Shown in pieces: positions 32,295 to 42,385 of a stretch of 64,000 bases of DNA (positions are counted from its first letter, which is position 1; the number at the start of each line of letters is the position of its first letter). Source of the stretch: Pseudoips prasinana (Eukaryota > Arthropoda > Insecta > Lepidoptera > Nolidae); contig OX621255.1 in the NCBI GenBank assembly GCA_951640165.1, positions 5,952,001 to 6,016,000 on the forward strand, given 5' to 3'. The notes beneath the pieces are model-generated. The model was not told where the DNA came from and searched no databases. It saw nothing but the letters and a program-made list of their open reading frames with translations. The translations under genes and the position numbers were made by a program.

Positions 32295-32535
32295 TGGCAA
32301 GCTTGCCAAATGCTTCCTTTTCACGCCGAAGGTCGTGGATTCTATTACCACCCAGGACAGATATTTGTGTGAATGAACGTGTCTGTTTGTCCTCAGTCTG
32401 GGTGTAACTATCTATATAAGTAGGTATGTATTTACAAAAAAAGTAGTATAAATGTAGTATATCAGTTTCCAGAGTACAAGCTCTGCTTAGTTTGTGATCA
32501 GATGGCCGTGTGTAAATAATGTCCCAGGATATTAT
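32295..32535 (+). mobile_element. SINE family C copy
   Basis: ccaaatgcttccttttcacg head remnant, gtggattctattaccaccca B box, body and atgtcccaggatattattat tail. Confidence 0.75.
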
Positions 32536-32829
32536 TATAATTAATATATAAGTTCTCGCCCATTTTAAATTATGTTCCGTCGCGTTGTTAGTTTATGCGC
32601 AGAACCTTGCGCAAAGAAACAAGGTTCACACATTAAAACCAACTACTCATACATTATTATAATACGCCTCTAAAAACTTACATATTAAGTATTCGTTATT
32701 ACTATGCCATTTAAATATTTGACCTCCGTGTATGTAACTATATCCTTAACTTGTCAGTTGTCACATATTCTCGCGTATCCGTTATAGCATTGTCGTCTGA
32801 TTTAATATCTCCGGTTTAAATGCTTGCGT

Positions 32830-33150
32830 TCAGGGCGTTGGGTTTTTGTTTTTAGAATGAGATCACACTTATAACACGAATGCTACAGTTATGCGGTACT
32901 TATATATGGTTGGTGGAATTATTCAATGAACTTGGTTACACTCAGGGCGATGGATTTTGTTTTAGAATGAGTTCACACTTATAACACGAATGCTGCAGTT
33001 ATGCGGTGTTTATATGTGACTTGCGGAATTATTCAATGAACTTGGTTACACTCCTGGCGATGGGGTTTTGTTTTAGAATGAGATCACACTAATAACACGA
33101 ATGCTACAGTTATGCGCTGTATATATGGTTTGTGGAATAACTTGGTTTCA
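32830..33150. repeat. Three tandem units of about 111 bp
   Basis: Starts at 32830, 32942 and 33052 (tcagggcg or tcctggcg). Each unit contains agaatgag.tcacac, ataacacgaatgct.cagtta and, in the first two, attattcaatgaacttggtt. Confidence 0.85.
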
Positions 33151-33364
33151 TTATTAAAATTAATTCATCTTCATGCTTCCTGAATCCATCTTCTATTATA
33201 TTATAAAAGCGTCTTGATTGTATTAAGATGAATGTAGAATGGATTGTATAAATTCGAGTATAAACCACGGTGCGGTGGCGGAACGGTTAACGCACATGAG
33301 GATACCCAGTGGTTCTAAGGTTTGATTCCCATCCGTACTTTAATTTGTAGCTTTAATTAATACG

Positions 33365-33600
33365 ACGGCGAAGAATATCATCACCCCATCTCATTCCATA
33401 GGGGACGTTGAAGTCTTCCCGAGGGAATATCTCCGAGAGAACGGGCGGCACCGTTTTTCTGTGAACTGCGACCGGGTGATCGCAGTTTGGCGATCAAACT
33501 GCGATCGCCAACCCGACTACCAAGCGTGGCTATATGGCATATCCCCCCATTTGGCTTTTGTCCAGCATTGGATGTAATTTGGGTGACATGATGATGATGA
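33365..33600 (-). repeat. Family M repeat
   Basis: catcaccccatctcattcca, gatcgccaacccgactacc and ccagcattggatgtaatttg, reverse orientation. A short internal repeat of the gatcgcagtttggc region is present. Confidence 0.6.
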
Positions 33601-33611
33601 CTAAAGTCGTA

Positions 33612-33870
33612 CAAAGCAAAGCTACATACTGCACGTGTGGCGTAGCGGCTAAGACAGTCACCTCGCCGCTTCGAGTCCCGCGCCGGACAACTATTTCTGT
33701 GACCCATAAATAGTTGTTCTGAGTCTGGATGTAATTTGTGTTTAGCAATAAGGCAATTTAATCCCTGTGTCGCGGAGTACTTTACAAACATATAGTAGCC
33801 GTCTATTATATGTTTGTAAAGTACTCCGCGACACAGGGATTAAATTCCCAAAGGCGGGCGTTGTCTTTAA
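33612..33870 (+). mobile_element. SINE family D with an internal inverted copy
   Basis: cacgtgtggcgtagcggcta head, ctatttctgtgacccataaa body and the 3' motif actccgcgacacagggatta. The 3' region occurs twice in opposite orientation (see 33755-33846). Confidence 0.75.
33755..33846. repeat. Perfect 40-bp palindrome with 12-base loop
   Basis: 33755-33794 and 33807-33846 are exact reverse complements. Normal family D copies carry only the right arm after gtccgtctattatatg. Confidence 0.92.
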
Positions 33871-34261
33871 AAAAAAAATTCTTCAAAATAATCGCAGATC
33901 GCTTATCATTGATCTGTTAAGTATCAAGTCTGCTTAGACCCTTATCCTCGCAACAACTAGATCACAATTTACAAGCGACGCTTTCGTCTCGATACAGTTA
34001 GCTTATATGGTAAAACTATTATAATTTGAGGCCATTCGAAATATGGTTAGAATAACTTATCGAATCGGTACGATTGATTTCATCCGGTACTGTTTCTTGA
34101 CAGTGTCGTAGGATGCAATTAAGAGATATTTGACACTTGACGAAGTGGTATTTTTATGGACTGTAATAGGCCAATTATTAAGATAATTAATCTAATTATG
34201 ACCATAAGAAGTGGTTGAAATTTAACAAATGCAGATCGATATACTCACTTGTTTTCTTATA
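33871..34261. other. Intergenic sequence, unassigned
   Basis: Nothing recognised. Confidence 0.4.
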
Positions 34262-34502
34262 TTGACTGTCCAATTGGTCTAGCGGTAGCACGTTCAGCTG
34301 CACATAATGAAGTCCTGGATTCAAATCCCAGGTCGAATATATAAAAGATATATGGGATTCATTGTTATGTTAAGAAAAAATCTTAGTATCAGCTCGAAGT
34401 CTGGGAGTTGGCGGTGTTACGCACTTGTGTTTTAGAGACCACGTAAATCCGTTGATCCTGTACCTGACCTCATTCTAGTCATGTCGGCTAATATAATATA
34501 AT

Positions 34503-34756
34503 ATAATAATATCTAGGGACAATGTCACACAGATCAGCCTAGCCCAAAACTAAGCAAAGCTTGTACTATGGGTACCAGGCGACGATATACATACTTATAT
34601 AGATAGATAAATACTTAAATACATAGAATACATCCATGACTCAGAAACAAATATTCGTGCTCATAACACAAATATTTGCACTTACCGAGATTCGAACCCA
34701 GGACCACCAGCTTCGTAGGCAGGAGCACCTACCAACTAGGCTATGGTGACCGTCAC
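34503..34756 (-). mobile_element. SINE family A inside SINE B
   Basis: Complete reverse copy from the (AT)n tail to ctaggctatggtgaccgtc. Confidence 0.85.
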
Positions 34757-34844
34757 TAAGGCTAATCGCCACATCGTATCATGGGGTACCTGGCAGATGG
34801 CTAATGTCCATTGCGTCTGTCCGCCATAGCCTAAATTTGACCAG

Positions 34845-35024
34845 GGCCTCTAGCACGAGTTCCTCCAGTTTACTTACTCGATCACACGTACAGTTTCGTC
34901 CCATACATTGAGCACCAGAATTTTAGTTCTTAATAGTTTCCGCGAGAGGCGCTGGTGCTCAATGTATGGTAAAAACTGTACGTGTGATCGAGTAAGTAAA
35001 CTGCAGGAACTCGTGCTAGAGGCC
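34845..35024. mobile_element. MITE family H copy 1 (long hairpin, CAG duplication)
   Basis: Arms of about 75 bp (ggcctctagcacgagttcct .. catacattgagcaccag). CAG at 34842-34844 and at 35025-35027. Copy 2 at 57028-57208 has CTG instead. Confidence 0.85.
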
Positions 35025-35080
35025 CAGGAGGCTAATATTTTATGTTAATTATTCTAATGTTGTTTGTCTATTGTCAACAG

Positions 35081-35091
35081 AATAAATCAAA
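35081..35091 (+). promoter_or_regulatory. 5' leader of the host exon after a splice acceptor
   Basis: A pyrimidine-rich tract ending tattgtcaacag precedes 35081, a good 3' splice site. The 11-base leader puts a purine three bases before the ATG. A non-coding first exon further upstream is implied. Confidence 0.6.
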
Positions 35092-35200
35092 ATGTTCCAC
35101 GGAGGCATATGGGCGAAGCTTGGAGGCTTCTACAAGTGGTACGTCCTCGGATTAGTCTCCATCGGCTATATCCTTGGGGAACTCGGACATTATCTTATTG
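35092..35200 (+). CDS. First coding exon of a predicted membrane protein
   Basis: The exon starts after an AG acceptor at 35079-35080, has a good ATG context and ends at a strong donor (G|GTAAGT, 35201). It encodes 36 complete codons plus one base (phase 1): MFHGGIWAKLGGFYK, then a hydrophobic helix at residues 16-36 (WYVLGLVSIGY .. HYLI). GC content and codon use differ from the surrounding AT-rich DNA. The phase fits the exon at 55897, which would make the junction codon Gly (LIG|TTSK). The layout, with a short cytosolic N-terminus, one helix and a Cys-bearing outer loop, fits a multi-pass transporter such as the major facilitator type, but I cannot name the family. Confidence 0.8.
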
Positions 35201-35449
35201 GTAAGTCAATATTTTAGCTCCTTTTTGATCAGGTAGGGGGAAGGCCTAAGCATGTCACCCGCAAAAAGTGTCTGCGGGTGGGTATGTTGAACTCGCACTG
35301 AGTAAACCTAACCTGCCGAGGACTTCTTCTGGCGCCCGTTGGGGGAGCTGATGGCTGAATTTGGAATAAAACGGTCAATCTCAACAAACTAGCCAGTTAT
35401 AATCACCCTTTATCCACTGGTAAAGAAGCTAATATCTGGCTACTGTTTC

Positions 35450-35640
35450 ATCATGTCAGCCGAATGATGCCCACTGCTGGACAAAGGCCTCCACAAAAGA
35501 TTTCCACATTGGAGTTGTATCCACCATTTGAAGGGATATGCCATAATCTCCACGTTTGGTAGACGGGTTGGCGATCGCAGTATCATTGTAGTCAAGTGTC
35601 ATTGTAGAAAGAGGGACTCGCCACTCGCTCATTATCTCAA
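35450..35640 (+). repeat. Family M repeat
   Basis: gatgcccactgctggacaaa, gggatatgccataatctcca and gtagacgggttggcgatcgc, forward orientation. Confidence 0.6.
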
Positions 35641-36084
35641 AATAAGCAAATACCTTCTTATTTAAAAAATATATACATAGGTATATATTTTTTAAATCTA
35701 GTTTCTTTTAATGTAAATTTAAATATTGATTTCACTGCTCAGTTGTGAGCTTGATAAGTACAAGGGCTGTATACATTTCATCGTCCCTATACACCCACCG
35801 AACGTAAATTTCATACAAACGCTTGGTTTAGACATGAATGGGGATTCCAGTACCATAGACAATGCACATACACACACACTGCAAAGATACGCTGCCTGTA
35901 TTCAATACCCCTCTTCAGGATCTCTATGACATGAATAGCAATTGTTATTTGCTTATTCAATTTTCGACTCAAAGCTTGCGTCGTTTACAGAGGAGTATCC
36001 CTTTGTTTGACTGTGTCAGTGGCGTTTGCTTGCTTTTTCTATTTTAAGAATATACGGAAAGACTTTTTAGCTCCTTCTAAGTTT
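35641..36084. other. Intronic sequence, unassigned
   Basis: tgagcttgataagtacaagg near 35747 resembles the retroelement 3' scrap at 53125. Nothing else. Confidence 0.4.
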
Positions 36085-36595
36085 TGGAATGAAGTTTCTC
36101 CATACGGCACCTGGTACTTTTAAAAAATATTCATACCAATATGAAACATACGAGGAGAGGTTAGCAAGGGAAAAAACGCGTAGAAAAGATTTTGCATGCA
36201 AATTCAAGCCACTATTCGATGTTGCTAAACATAGTCCTCATTATCAGGCTGTTAAAATTTTTAATAAGTTACCGATTGAGTTAAAGGGCATGTTCATTTA
36301 AACCACAACTTAAGACACTCCTATTGAAAAGATGTCTCTACTCTATAGACGATTTATAAATAAATATGTTATTAACTAAATAATTTATTAATAATAACTA
36401 TTATTATATAAGTCATTAATGTTATTTGGATTTTTTTATAATTAATAGTTTTTATCATAAATGGCTATGCATGTTAATTTTCTTATTTTAAATTTATTGT
36501 ACTGTTTTTTAATTTGTATTGTTTTTATGTTTCATGTTTATATAATATTCACACACAATTTAAATTGTTCCTGAATAAATGAAATTGAAATTGTA
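36085..36595 (+). pseudogene. Jockey-like ORF2 C-terminal relic with 3' UTR
   Basis: A frame contains YEERLAREKTRRKDFACKF, HYQAVKIFNKLPIELKG and then a stop; after it the frame reads TTT*DTPIEKMSLLYRRF. The (K/R)IFNKLP..(I/L)K motif is common at the end of jockey/CR1-like reverse-transcriptase proteins. The 3' end gttcctgaataaatgaaatt closes it. Truncated at the 5' side. Confidence 0.55.
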
Positions 36596-36744
36596 TAGTC
36601 AAAGTTTCTACCTCTATATTGTACCGCAACTCTCAGTTTGCAATGCGTTAGTAAAAACTCTCCACGAAATTGGCTCAGCCTAGTGTGGAGGAATTTAGCG
36701 AAGAAAAACCCATGTACAAATATTTTCTGCCAATAAACCTTTTT

Positions 36745-36955
36745 TTACGCTGTGTGGTGACGGCATAGAATATCATCACCCCATCTCATCCCATGGGGAG
36801 CGTAGAAATCGGCCGAGGGAATACCTACCAGAGAACGGGCAGCAGCGTTTTGCCAACCCGTCTGCCAAGCGTGGCGATTATGGCATATGTCCCATTCTTT
36901 GGGGAAGCTTTTGTCCAGCAGTGGACGTACTTTAGCTAACATAATGATGGACCTT
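36745..36955 (-). repeat. Family M repeat
   Basis: catcaccccatctcatccca, ccagagaacgggcagcagcg, gccaagcgtggcgattatgg and ccagcagtggacgtacttta, reverse orientation. Confidence 0.65.
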
Positions 36956-37074
36956 TTATTATTTATGCAGGAAATAGTAGTGGATTTATTATTTGTATTT
37001 AGATATAGATAAGTTTTAGTATTATAAGTATTTAATTAGTGGTAGTACTACAACTAAGTAGATATCACTATTGG

Positions 37075-37320
37075 TGTTAAGTTATCATCACCTAAATTCT
37101 TACACCATCCACTACCTACTCGAAATTTCTTACAATATGGTCCAACTGAAGGTTGTCTCGAAGAGATCGCTGTAAGCGATAAGATCGCCAATCGTACCAT
37201 TTTTAATATAATTAACTTTATCATAAATTGTGTTCTGTAAGTGGTGTACAATATAATTAACTTTATCATAAATTGTGTTCTGTAAATGGTGTACAATAAA
37301 GTGTATTTATCTTAAATCTT
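37075..37320 (+). mobile_element. Retroelement 3' end with a tandem 48-bp duplication
   Basis: gaaggttgtctcgaagagat, gtaagcgataagatcgcc, then aatataattaactttatcat .. tggtgtac twice (about 37205-37252 and 37253-37301), and a tgtacaataaagtgtattta end. Confidence 0.6.
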
Positions 37321-37333
37321 TATCTTATCTCTG

Positions 37334-37586
37334 CGAGGCGCTCATAGCTAGATGCTCTCACGAGTCTGTAAGCGATCGGCGAGGTTAAGCAACTAGGCTC
37401 GCGGTCAGTCCATAGATGGGTGACCGCCAAAGTGGTTTAATTTCTGAGCGTCTCCGTGCTTCGCAGGGCACGCTAAGCTGTCGGTCCCGGTTGTAGTCAT
37501 TAGACAACAGTCGTTAAGCCATGTCAGAGGCTTACTGAGCGGCTTGAGCAACTCTGACACTAGGGTTACCACTACCCATACGATAA
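37334..37586 (+). mobile_element. 5S rRNA-derived SINE
   Basis: Head cgctcatagctagatgctct, 5S-like core gatcggcgaggttaagcaac, cgcggtcagtccatagatgg and gtgaccgccaaagtgg, then the body to ccactacccatacgataag. Near full length. Confidence 0.85.
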
Positions 37587-37680
37587 GCAAGCAAGCATCT
37601 TATCTCCAGCTGAATATGTCTTGCGGGCGTCAGACATAGGGCGCTCTGTTGATTGATGATACATACATACATACATAGAC

Positions 37681-38085
37681 TCACGCCTGTTTCCCAGAGG
37701 GGTAGGCAGAGACAACGGATTTCCATTTGTCACGATCTTTGCATACTTCTTTTGCCTCGATTACTGTCATTATATTCTTCATACATGCTCGCCGGTTTAG
37801 GGTACTTCTGACCTGCCCTTTCTTGAGAACATCTCCAATTTGGTCAGAGAATGTTCGACGTGATCTTCCCCTTCCGGTTGTCCCATTCACACAGGCCAAG
37901 TATACTTCTTTTGTCAATCTTCTTTCATTCATCCTTTCTAAATGGCCAAACCATCTCAGCATGCCTTTTTCAATCTTTGTGACTACATCCTCTTTCACAC
38001 CATGTTGATTTAAGATAACAGGTCCGAAATGGCGACGCTGACGTTTCGCGCGCGCCTTTTGTGGGGAAAGGCTAATGTTTTTCAT
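37681..38085 (-). pseudogene. LINE ORF2 C-terminal fragment (135 codons)
   Basis: The open minus-strand frame reads [72 protein letters not shown] and [16 protein letters not shown]. This is the conserved end of a lepidopteran non-LTR reverse-transcriptase protein; RWFGHLERM is its hallmark. The N-terminal 7-8 parts of the protein are missing, so it is a 5'-truncated relic, though this segment has no stop. It is closely related to 25650-25885. A short TGTATG tail lies at 37662-37680. Confidence 0.75.
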
Positions 38086-38235
38086 TTGCGAGGATTGGCC
38101 TTATTCTCCACGTTTGGCCAGGCGGGTTTGGTGATCGCAGTATGATGTTCATATTGCTGAGAAAGACGCAATGGAGCTGCCCATTCTCTAACGAAGTAAA
38201 ATGTCTATTTCTGCTCTTGCCAGTTGCGCAATTTC
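38086..38235 (+). repeat. Family M repeat fragment
   Basis: ccttattctccacgtttggc and gtgatcgcagtatgatgttc match family M. Confidence 0.5.
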
Positions 38236-38372
38236 TAAGCGTCTCTTTGCTTTGGAGGGTGATTTAAAAAGTCGGTCTCAGTTTGATTCATCAGTGAACA
38301 GTTAAGCCATGTCATAGGCTTACTGGACGGCTTGAAGAACTCTGCGACCAGGATTACCACTGCTTACACGAT
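38236..38372 (+). mobile_element. 5S-derived SINE, 3' part
   Basis: aatttctaagcgtctctttg, ggcttactggacggcttgaa and ttaccactgcttacacgata; the 5S-like head is missing. Confidence 0.65.
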
Positions 38373-38739
38373 AAAAAGACAAAGAAGACAGATTTGAAAG
38401 ATAAGATTGTTTAGAGTCAATATTTACTTTTAATTCTAAGACGTAACGTAGTCCGTAGTACCTTTAAATATATATGTAGTACTGGATACCAAAAAAACAC
38501 TAATTGTGTAATTTATTAATTACACGTCAGAGATTTTGTAAATATATTTTTTAATGATTATAATATTTTTAATTAGCAAGGTGACAAAAAATACTAATTA
38601 GTTACATACTTAAATAGTTTTATTTCGGGGGTCAATTGCTTCCGCATCGACATCTGTCAGCTCTAGAAATACTTGACATAGCGTTTTTTATCTTTATGAT
38701 CTGTCCAACTAGAGAAGTACTTCCTTCCACGTTTTTTTA

Positions 38740-39105
38740 GGGTTCCGTAGCCAAATGGCAAAAAACGGAACCCTTATAGATTCGTTATGTCTGTCTGTCT
38801 GTTTGTCCGTCTGTTTTCTAAACTGAATAGTTTGCGCGAGAGACAATTCCAAAGTGGAAAAATGAGTCACCCCCCCCCCCCCCCTGTAACTTCTAAAAAA
38901 AGAGAATGATAAAACTAATAAAAAAATATATTGTAGATTACAATGCAAACTAACAACGAAAATTGGTTTGAACGAGATCTACCTAGTAGTTTTTTTTAAT
39001 GCGTCATAAATCGTAAACCGCAATTCACCTTTCATTTAATCAACTGAAATACTTGCTGCTTTGGAAACCTTCATGAGCGAGTCCGACTCGCACTTGCCCG
39101 GTTTT
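38740..39105 (-). repeat. GGGTTCCGTA-type repeat, internally deleted
   Basis: agggttccgtagccaaatgg at the left and cgagtccgactcgcacttgc at the right, the reverse of 1389-1984. A poly(C) run at about 38870-38884. About 230 bp shorter than the other copy. Confidence 0.7.
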
Positions 39106-39230
39106 TTTACAAGTTTTCATTCACCGTTTTAGTACGAGATAATAATCTCTAATAGGCACTGAATTCGAGAGTTCAGTGGTGCGCGCCTGAGTTTGAACTC
39201 GAAACCTCTCAACTGTCTCATCAATAGGCT

Positions 39231-39437
39231 AGGTTATATTCACGGTAAATCCTGTCACAACTGACTCGTCACTAGGCTAGGTTATATTCACGGTAAATCC
39301 TGTCACAACTGACTCGTCACTAGGCTAGGTTATATTCACGGTAAATCCTGTCACAACTGACTCGTCACTAGGCTAGGTTATATTCACGGTAAATCCTGTC
39401 ACAACTGACTCGTCACTAGGCTAGGTTATGTTCACGG
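39231..39437. repeat. Minisatellite, 48-bp unit, 4.3 copies
   Basis: Unit aggttatattcacggtaaat .. gactcgtcactaggct. Units 1-4 are identical or nearly so; a fifth is partial and followed by the LINE frame. Confidence 0.92.
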
Positions 39438-39710
39438 TGTACTGCCCTTATGGAGTATCATGGTTACGTATCATCAATATTGAGATACGGGCTTATTATT
39501 TGGGGGAACTCTACTGACATTAACAAAGCATTCATGGCACAAAACAAATGTGTTAGAGCTGTTTTGGGGGCAGGACCTTTAGACTCTTGTAAACCACTAT
39601 TGAGAGAACATAAAATGTTAACTCTAATATGCCTATATATTTTAGAAATAGGAACTTTTCTTAAAAAACATTCGCCATTATTTGACAAAGCACAAAATTC
39701 ATTTTTTTTT

Positions 39711-39937
39711 CACAGATCATCCTAACCCCAAACTAAGCAAAGCTTGTACTATGGGTACCAGGCGACGATATACATACTTATACAGATAGATAAATACTTA
39801 AATACATAAAAAACATCCATGACTCAGAAACAAACATTCGTGCTCATCACACAAATATTTGCACTTACCGGGTTTCGAACCCAGGACCACCAGCTTCGTA
39901 GGCAGGAGCACTACCAACTAGGCTACGGTGACCGTCA
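39711..39937 (-). mobile_element. SINE family A inside the LINE relic
   Basis: cacagatcatcctaacccca to ggctacggtgaccgtc, reverse; the (ATT)n tail is missing. Confidence 0.8.
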
Positions 39938-40227
39938 TCATTATATAAAATAGGCAAATATTCCCGTGATGAAACCAAATTAATGATACCAAAGTGAAAC
40001 TCAACACTCCATTAAAATAATAGTAGCATGATGGCAATCAAAATATTCAATTCAATACCTAATTACCCCTAAGACTATTTCAAAAGAAACTTAAACAATG
40101 GCTATATAATAAATATAATAACTTATACAAGCTAGCTAAATATCACTACTATTATAAAAAATTGTATAAATGTTTTAACAATCCGTGTACCTAAATATCT
40201 ATAAAAAAAAACTTGTGTACTTCTGTA

Positions 40228-40500
40228 CACGCGTTAGAACTTATACTTCTTAATATACAACTTGAACATAGTTATCAATTTTCATACCACCTAGAACTAA
40301 CGTCATGCTGTTATTTTTACGATACGCGCGCACGATGCGCGCATCGTAAAAATTCACTCTCATACATTTTCATACCACCTAGAACTAACTTCATGCTGTT
40401 AAATTTTTTGGTGTCGGTGTGCGCGCGCATCGTAAAAAGTCACTCTCATCATTTTTCTCCATCGCGCCAAAAGAAGTATAACTTCAATAAGTAGATATAA
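40228..40500. mobile_element. MITE-like insert with inner tandem duplication
   Basis: The ends are roughly inverted (gaacttatacttctt on the left; gaagttatacttctt when the right end is reversed). The interior has two units of about 87 bp starting ttttcataccacctagaact, each with a gcgcgcatcgtaaaaa motif. The uninterrupted LINE 3' end at 23066-23260 lacks this block. Confidence 0.55.
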
Positions 40501-40600
40501 TAACTGTATTACTACAAACATGTTCTGACTATTTACAAGCGCTTTTTTAAAGTCTACTTGAATAAAAGCCCATTTTTATTTTATTTATTATTTATTTTTA

Positions 40601-41011
40601 TTTTTGTGGACAAGTGCCTGTATGAATTAAAAGAAATATGTGATTATAGTTATTAAGACAACAATTAACGTTTTTTTGTATTAATATGTGTGACGTATAA
40701 TTTATTAATTATGTAATCAAAATTAATTCTATACTACTTAATTATGACTTTAATTTCTGTCATTTACTCAATTAACTTATGACATTAAATATAAGTTATA
40801 AATTGGATAATGTTGATTTATAAACTGAATGAAGTTATTAAAATAGTGTAATAATATTATTGTCCTAATGTTAAATTAGTAAAATAATGTATGAATCGCG
40901 TTTCAAATTGATTGTGTATAATATTTGCATGCCGTGCTAACGGCGAAGCATGCTGTACATTTCTATTTCTAAAGCTTAACATCCTGGAAACGATGTTTCG
41001 ACGTTAATAAA
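40601..41011. other. AT-rich intronic sequence
   Basis: Nothing recognised. Confidence 0.4.
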
Positions 41012-41265
41012 TAATGATAATAATATCCTGGGACATTATTTACACACGGCCATCTGATCCCAAACTAAGCAGAGCTTGTACTATGGAAACCAGATAACTG
41101 TAATACTACTTTTTTTGTAAATACATACTTATAGAGATAATTACACCCAGACTCAGGACAAACAGGCATGTTCATGCACACAAATATCTGTCCTGGGTGG
41201 GAATCGAACCCACGACCTCCGGCGTGAAAAGCAAGCGTTTGCCAACCACGCCAAGAGGCTCGTCA
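41012..41265 (-). mobile_element. SINE family C, uninterrupted
   Basis: Full reverse copy from the tail taatatcctgggacattatt to the head acgccaagaggctcgtca. It shows the unoccupied site (gtaaaTAcatactt, TA at 41122-41123) used by mariner 3 in the paralogue at 29731. Confidence 0.85.
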
Positions 41266-42313
41266 TTAAATTAATATTTTGTGAATAGAAGAGCAAGAGT
41301 TAATGGGACAAGAGAGAGAGTATTGATCACGTTTTAGTGTGTTCCAAGCGTCATCCGCCTTCAGTAACTGATTACCATCAGATGGGCAGTATGTTTTGCC
41401 AAATTGCTAGTATCAAAAAATGTATACGATTCGTTTATATTATAAACCCAATTCATACTATTATCGATATTAAATAAAGTATTAGTGAGAATTTTTGATC
41501 TAGCCTGGGACCATAGCGAAATATAAAACCGCCAACTTACAGAGCTATTTACTAATTATATTAGCTGTTTTTTTTGCGTAATAACCCTCTTTATCTATCT
41601 TATATTGGAAATAATATATACCTACCAACATCTTCAGATCTTCTTTTGAAAATAAATCCGTAATTATCCAGATAAATGGAAGCTCTCTATTAGGTATGTC
41701 ATATAAAAGCAACTAAGTATCTAGTTACTTATTAGGTGATAATTACATAAATAGATACTGAAAGAGCCACTCGCGTCCAAGATGGATTACACTAATTAGT
41801 CGTTAACTTAATATTTACATTAATAAGATTGCCAACCTAACTGACTTTATTTTTTGAATTTTATTTTATTTTATATATTTTTATGGACCTCCAACAGAGG
41901 ATACACACATACAATGTCTTCTTAAAACAAAAAAATACAGGTCCTTTCCAGTATGCTCCTCCAATTACAGGAAAGCCACAGCATGCTCTGTTCAATACCT
42001 ACCTTAACAATAAACTAAAATATAAAATATATCTTGTAATCTATTTTATATAAAAAACTAAATTAAACTAACTTAAATTAACCGACTAACTAATAACTAA
42101 TTTTAACTAACAATATTAAATAAAAATAAAATTTAAGAACTTAAGATTTCTTATTTCTGATTAGATTAATAAAATTTAAGAACTTAAGATTTCTTATTAA
42201 AGATACGCCTACTATTTATAACATGAGTTTATCTAAGAGTAAAGTTTATTAAAATAAATAAACATCTTGAGAGATCAGAAACTGTAGTATAGCAATCAGA
42301 CAACTGATAAATA
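41266..42313. other. AT-rich intronic sequence with a short direct repeat
   Basis: aaatttaagaacttaagatt is present at about 42131 and again at about 42175. No gene recognised. Confidence 0.45.
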
Positions 42314-42385
42314 TCCTACTAATATTATAAATGTGAAAGTTTGTGAGTATGGATGTTTGTTACTCTTTCACACAAATACCATTTA

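Larger units (their letters stand above)
34262..35040 (+). mobile_element. SINE family B carrying two later insertions
   Basis: Head attggtctagcggtagcacg, body to gtcatgtcggctaatat, then SINE A (34503-34756), then body cagatggctaatgtccattg to aatttgaccagg, then the CWG MITE (34845-35024), then aggctaatatt. Confidence 0.8.
39444..40580 (+). pseudogene. Jockey-like LINE ORF2 C-terminus and 3' UTR, twice interrupted
   Basis: The frame from 39450 reads YHGYVSSILRYGLIIWGN, then AQNKCVRAVLG and LLREHKMLTLICLYILEIG, the C-terminal region of jockey-type reverse transcriptases. A SINE A breaks it at about 39711. After the SINE the sequence goes on (NKLMIPK.., MMAIKIFNSIPNY, then KKLYKCFNNPC) with stops and a frameshift. 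The 3' UTR is broken again at about 40228-40500 by another repeat and ends tctacttgaataaaagccca. Reverse copies of this 3' end are at 22090 and 23066. Confidence 0.7.
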
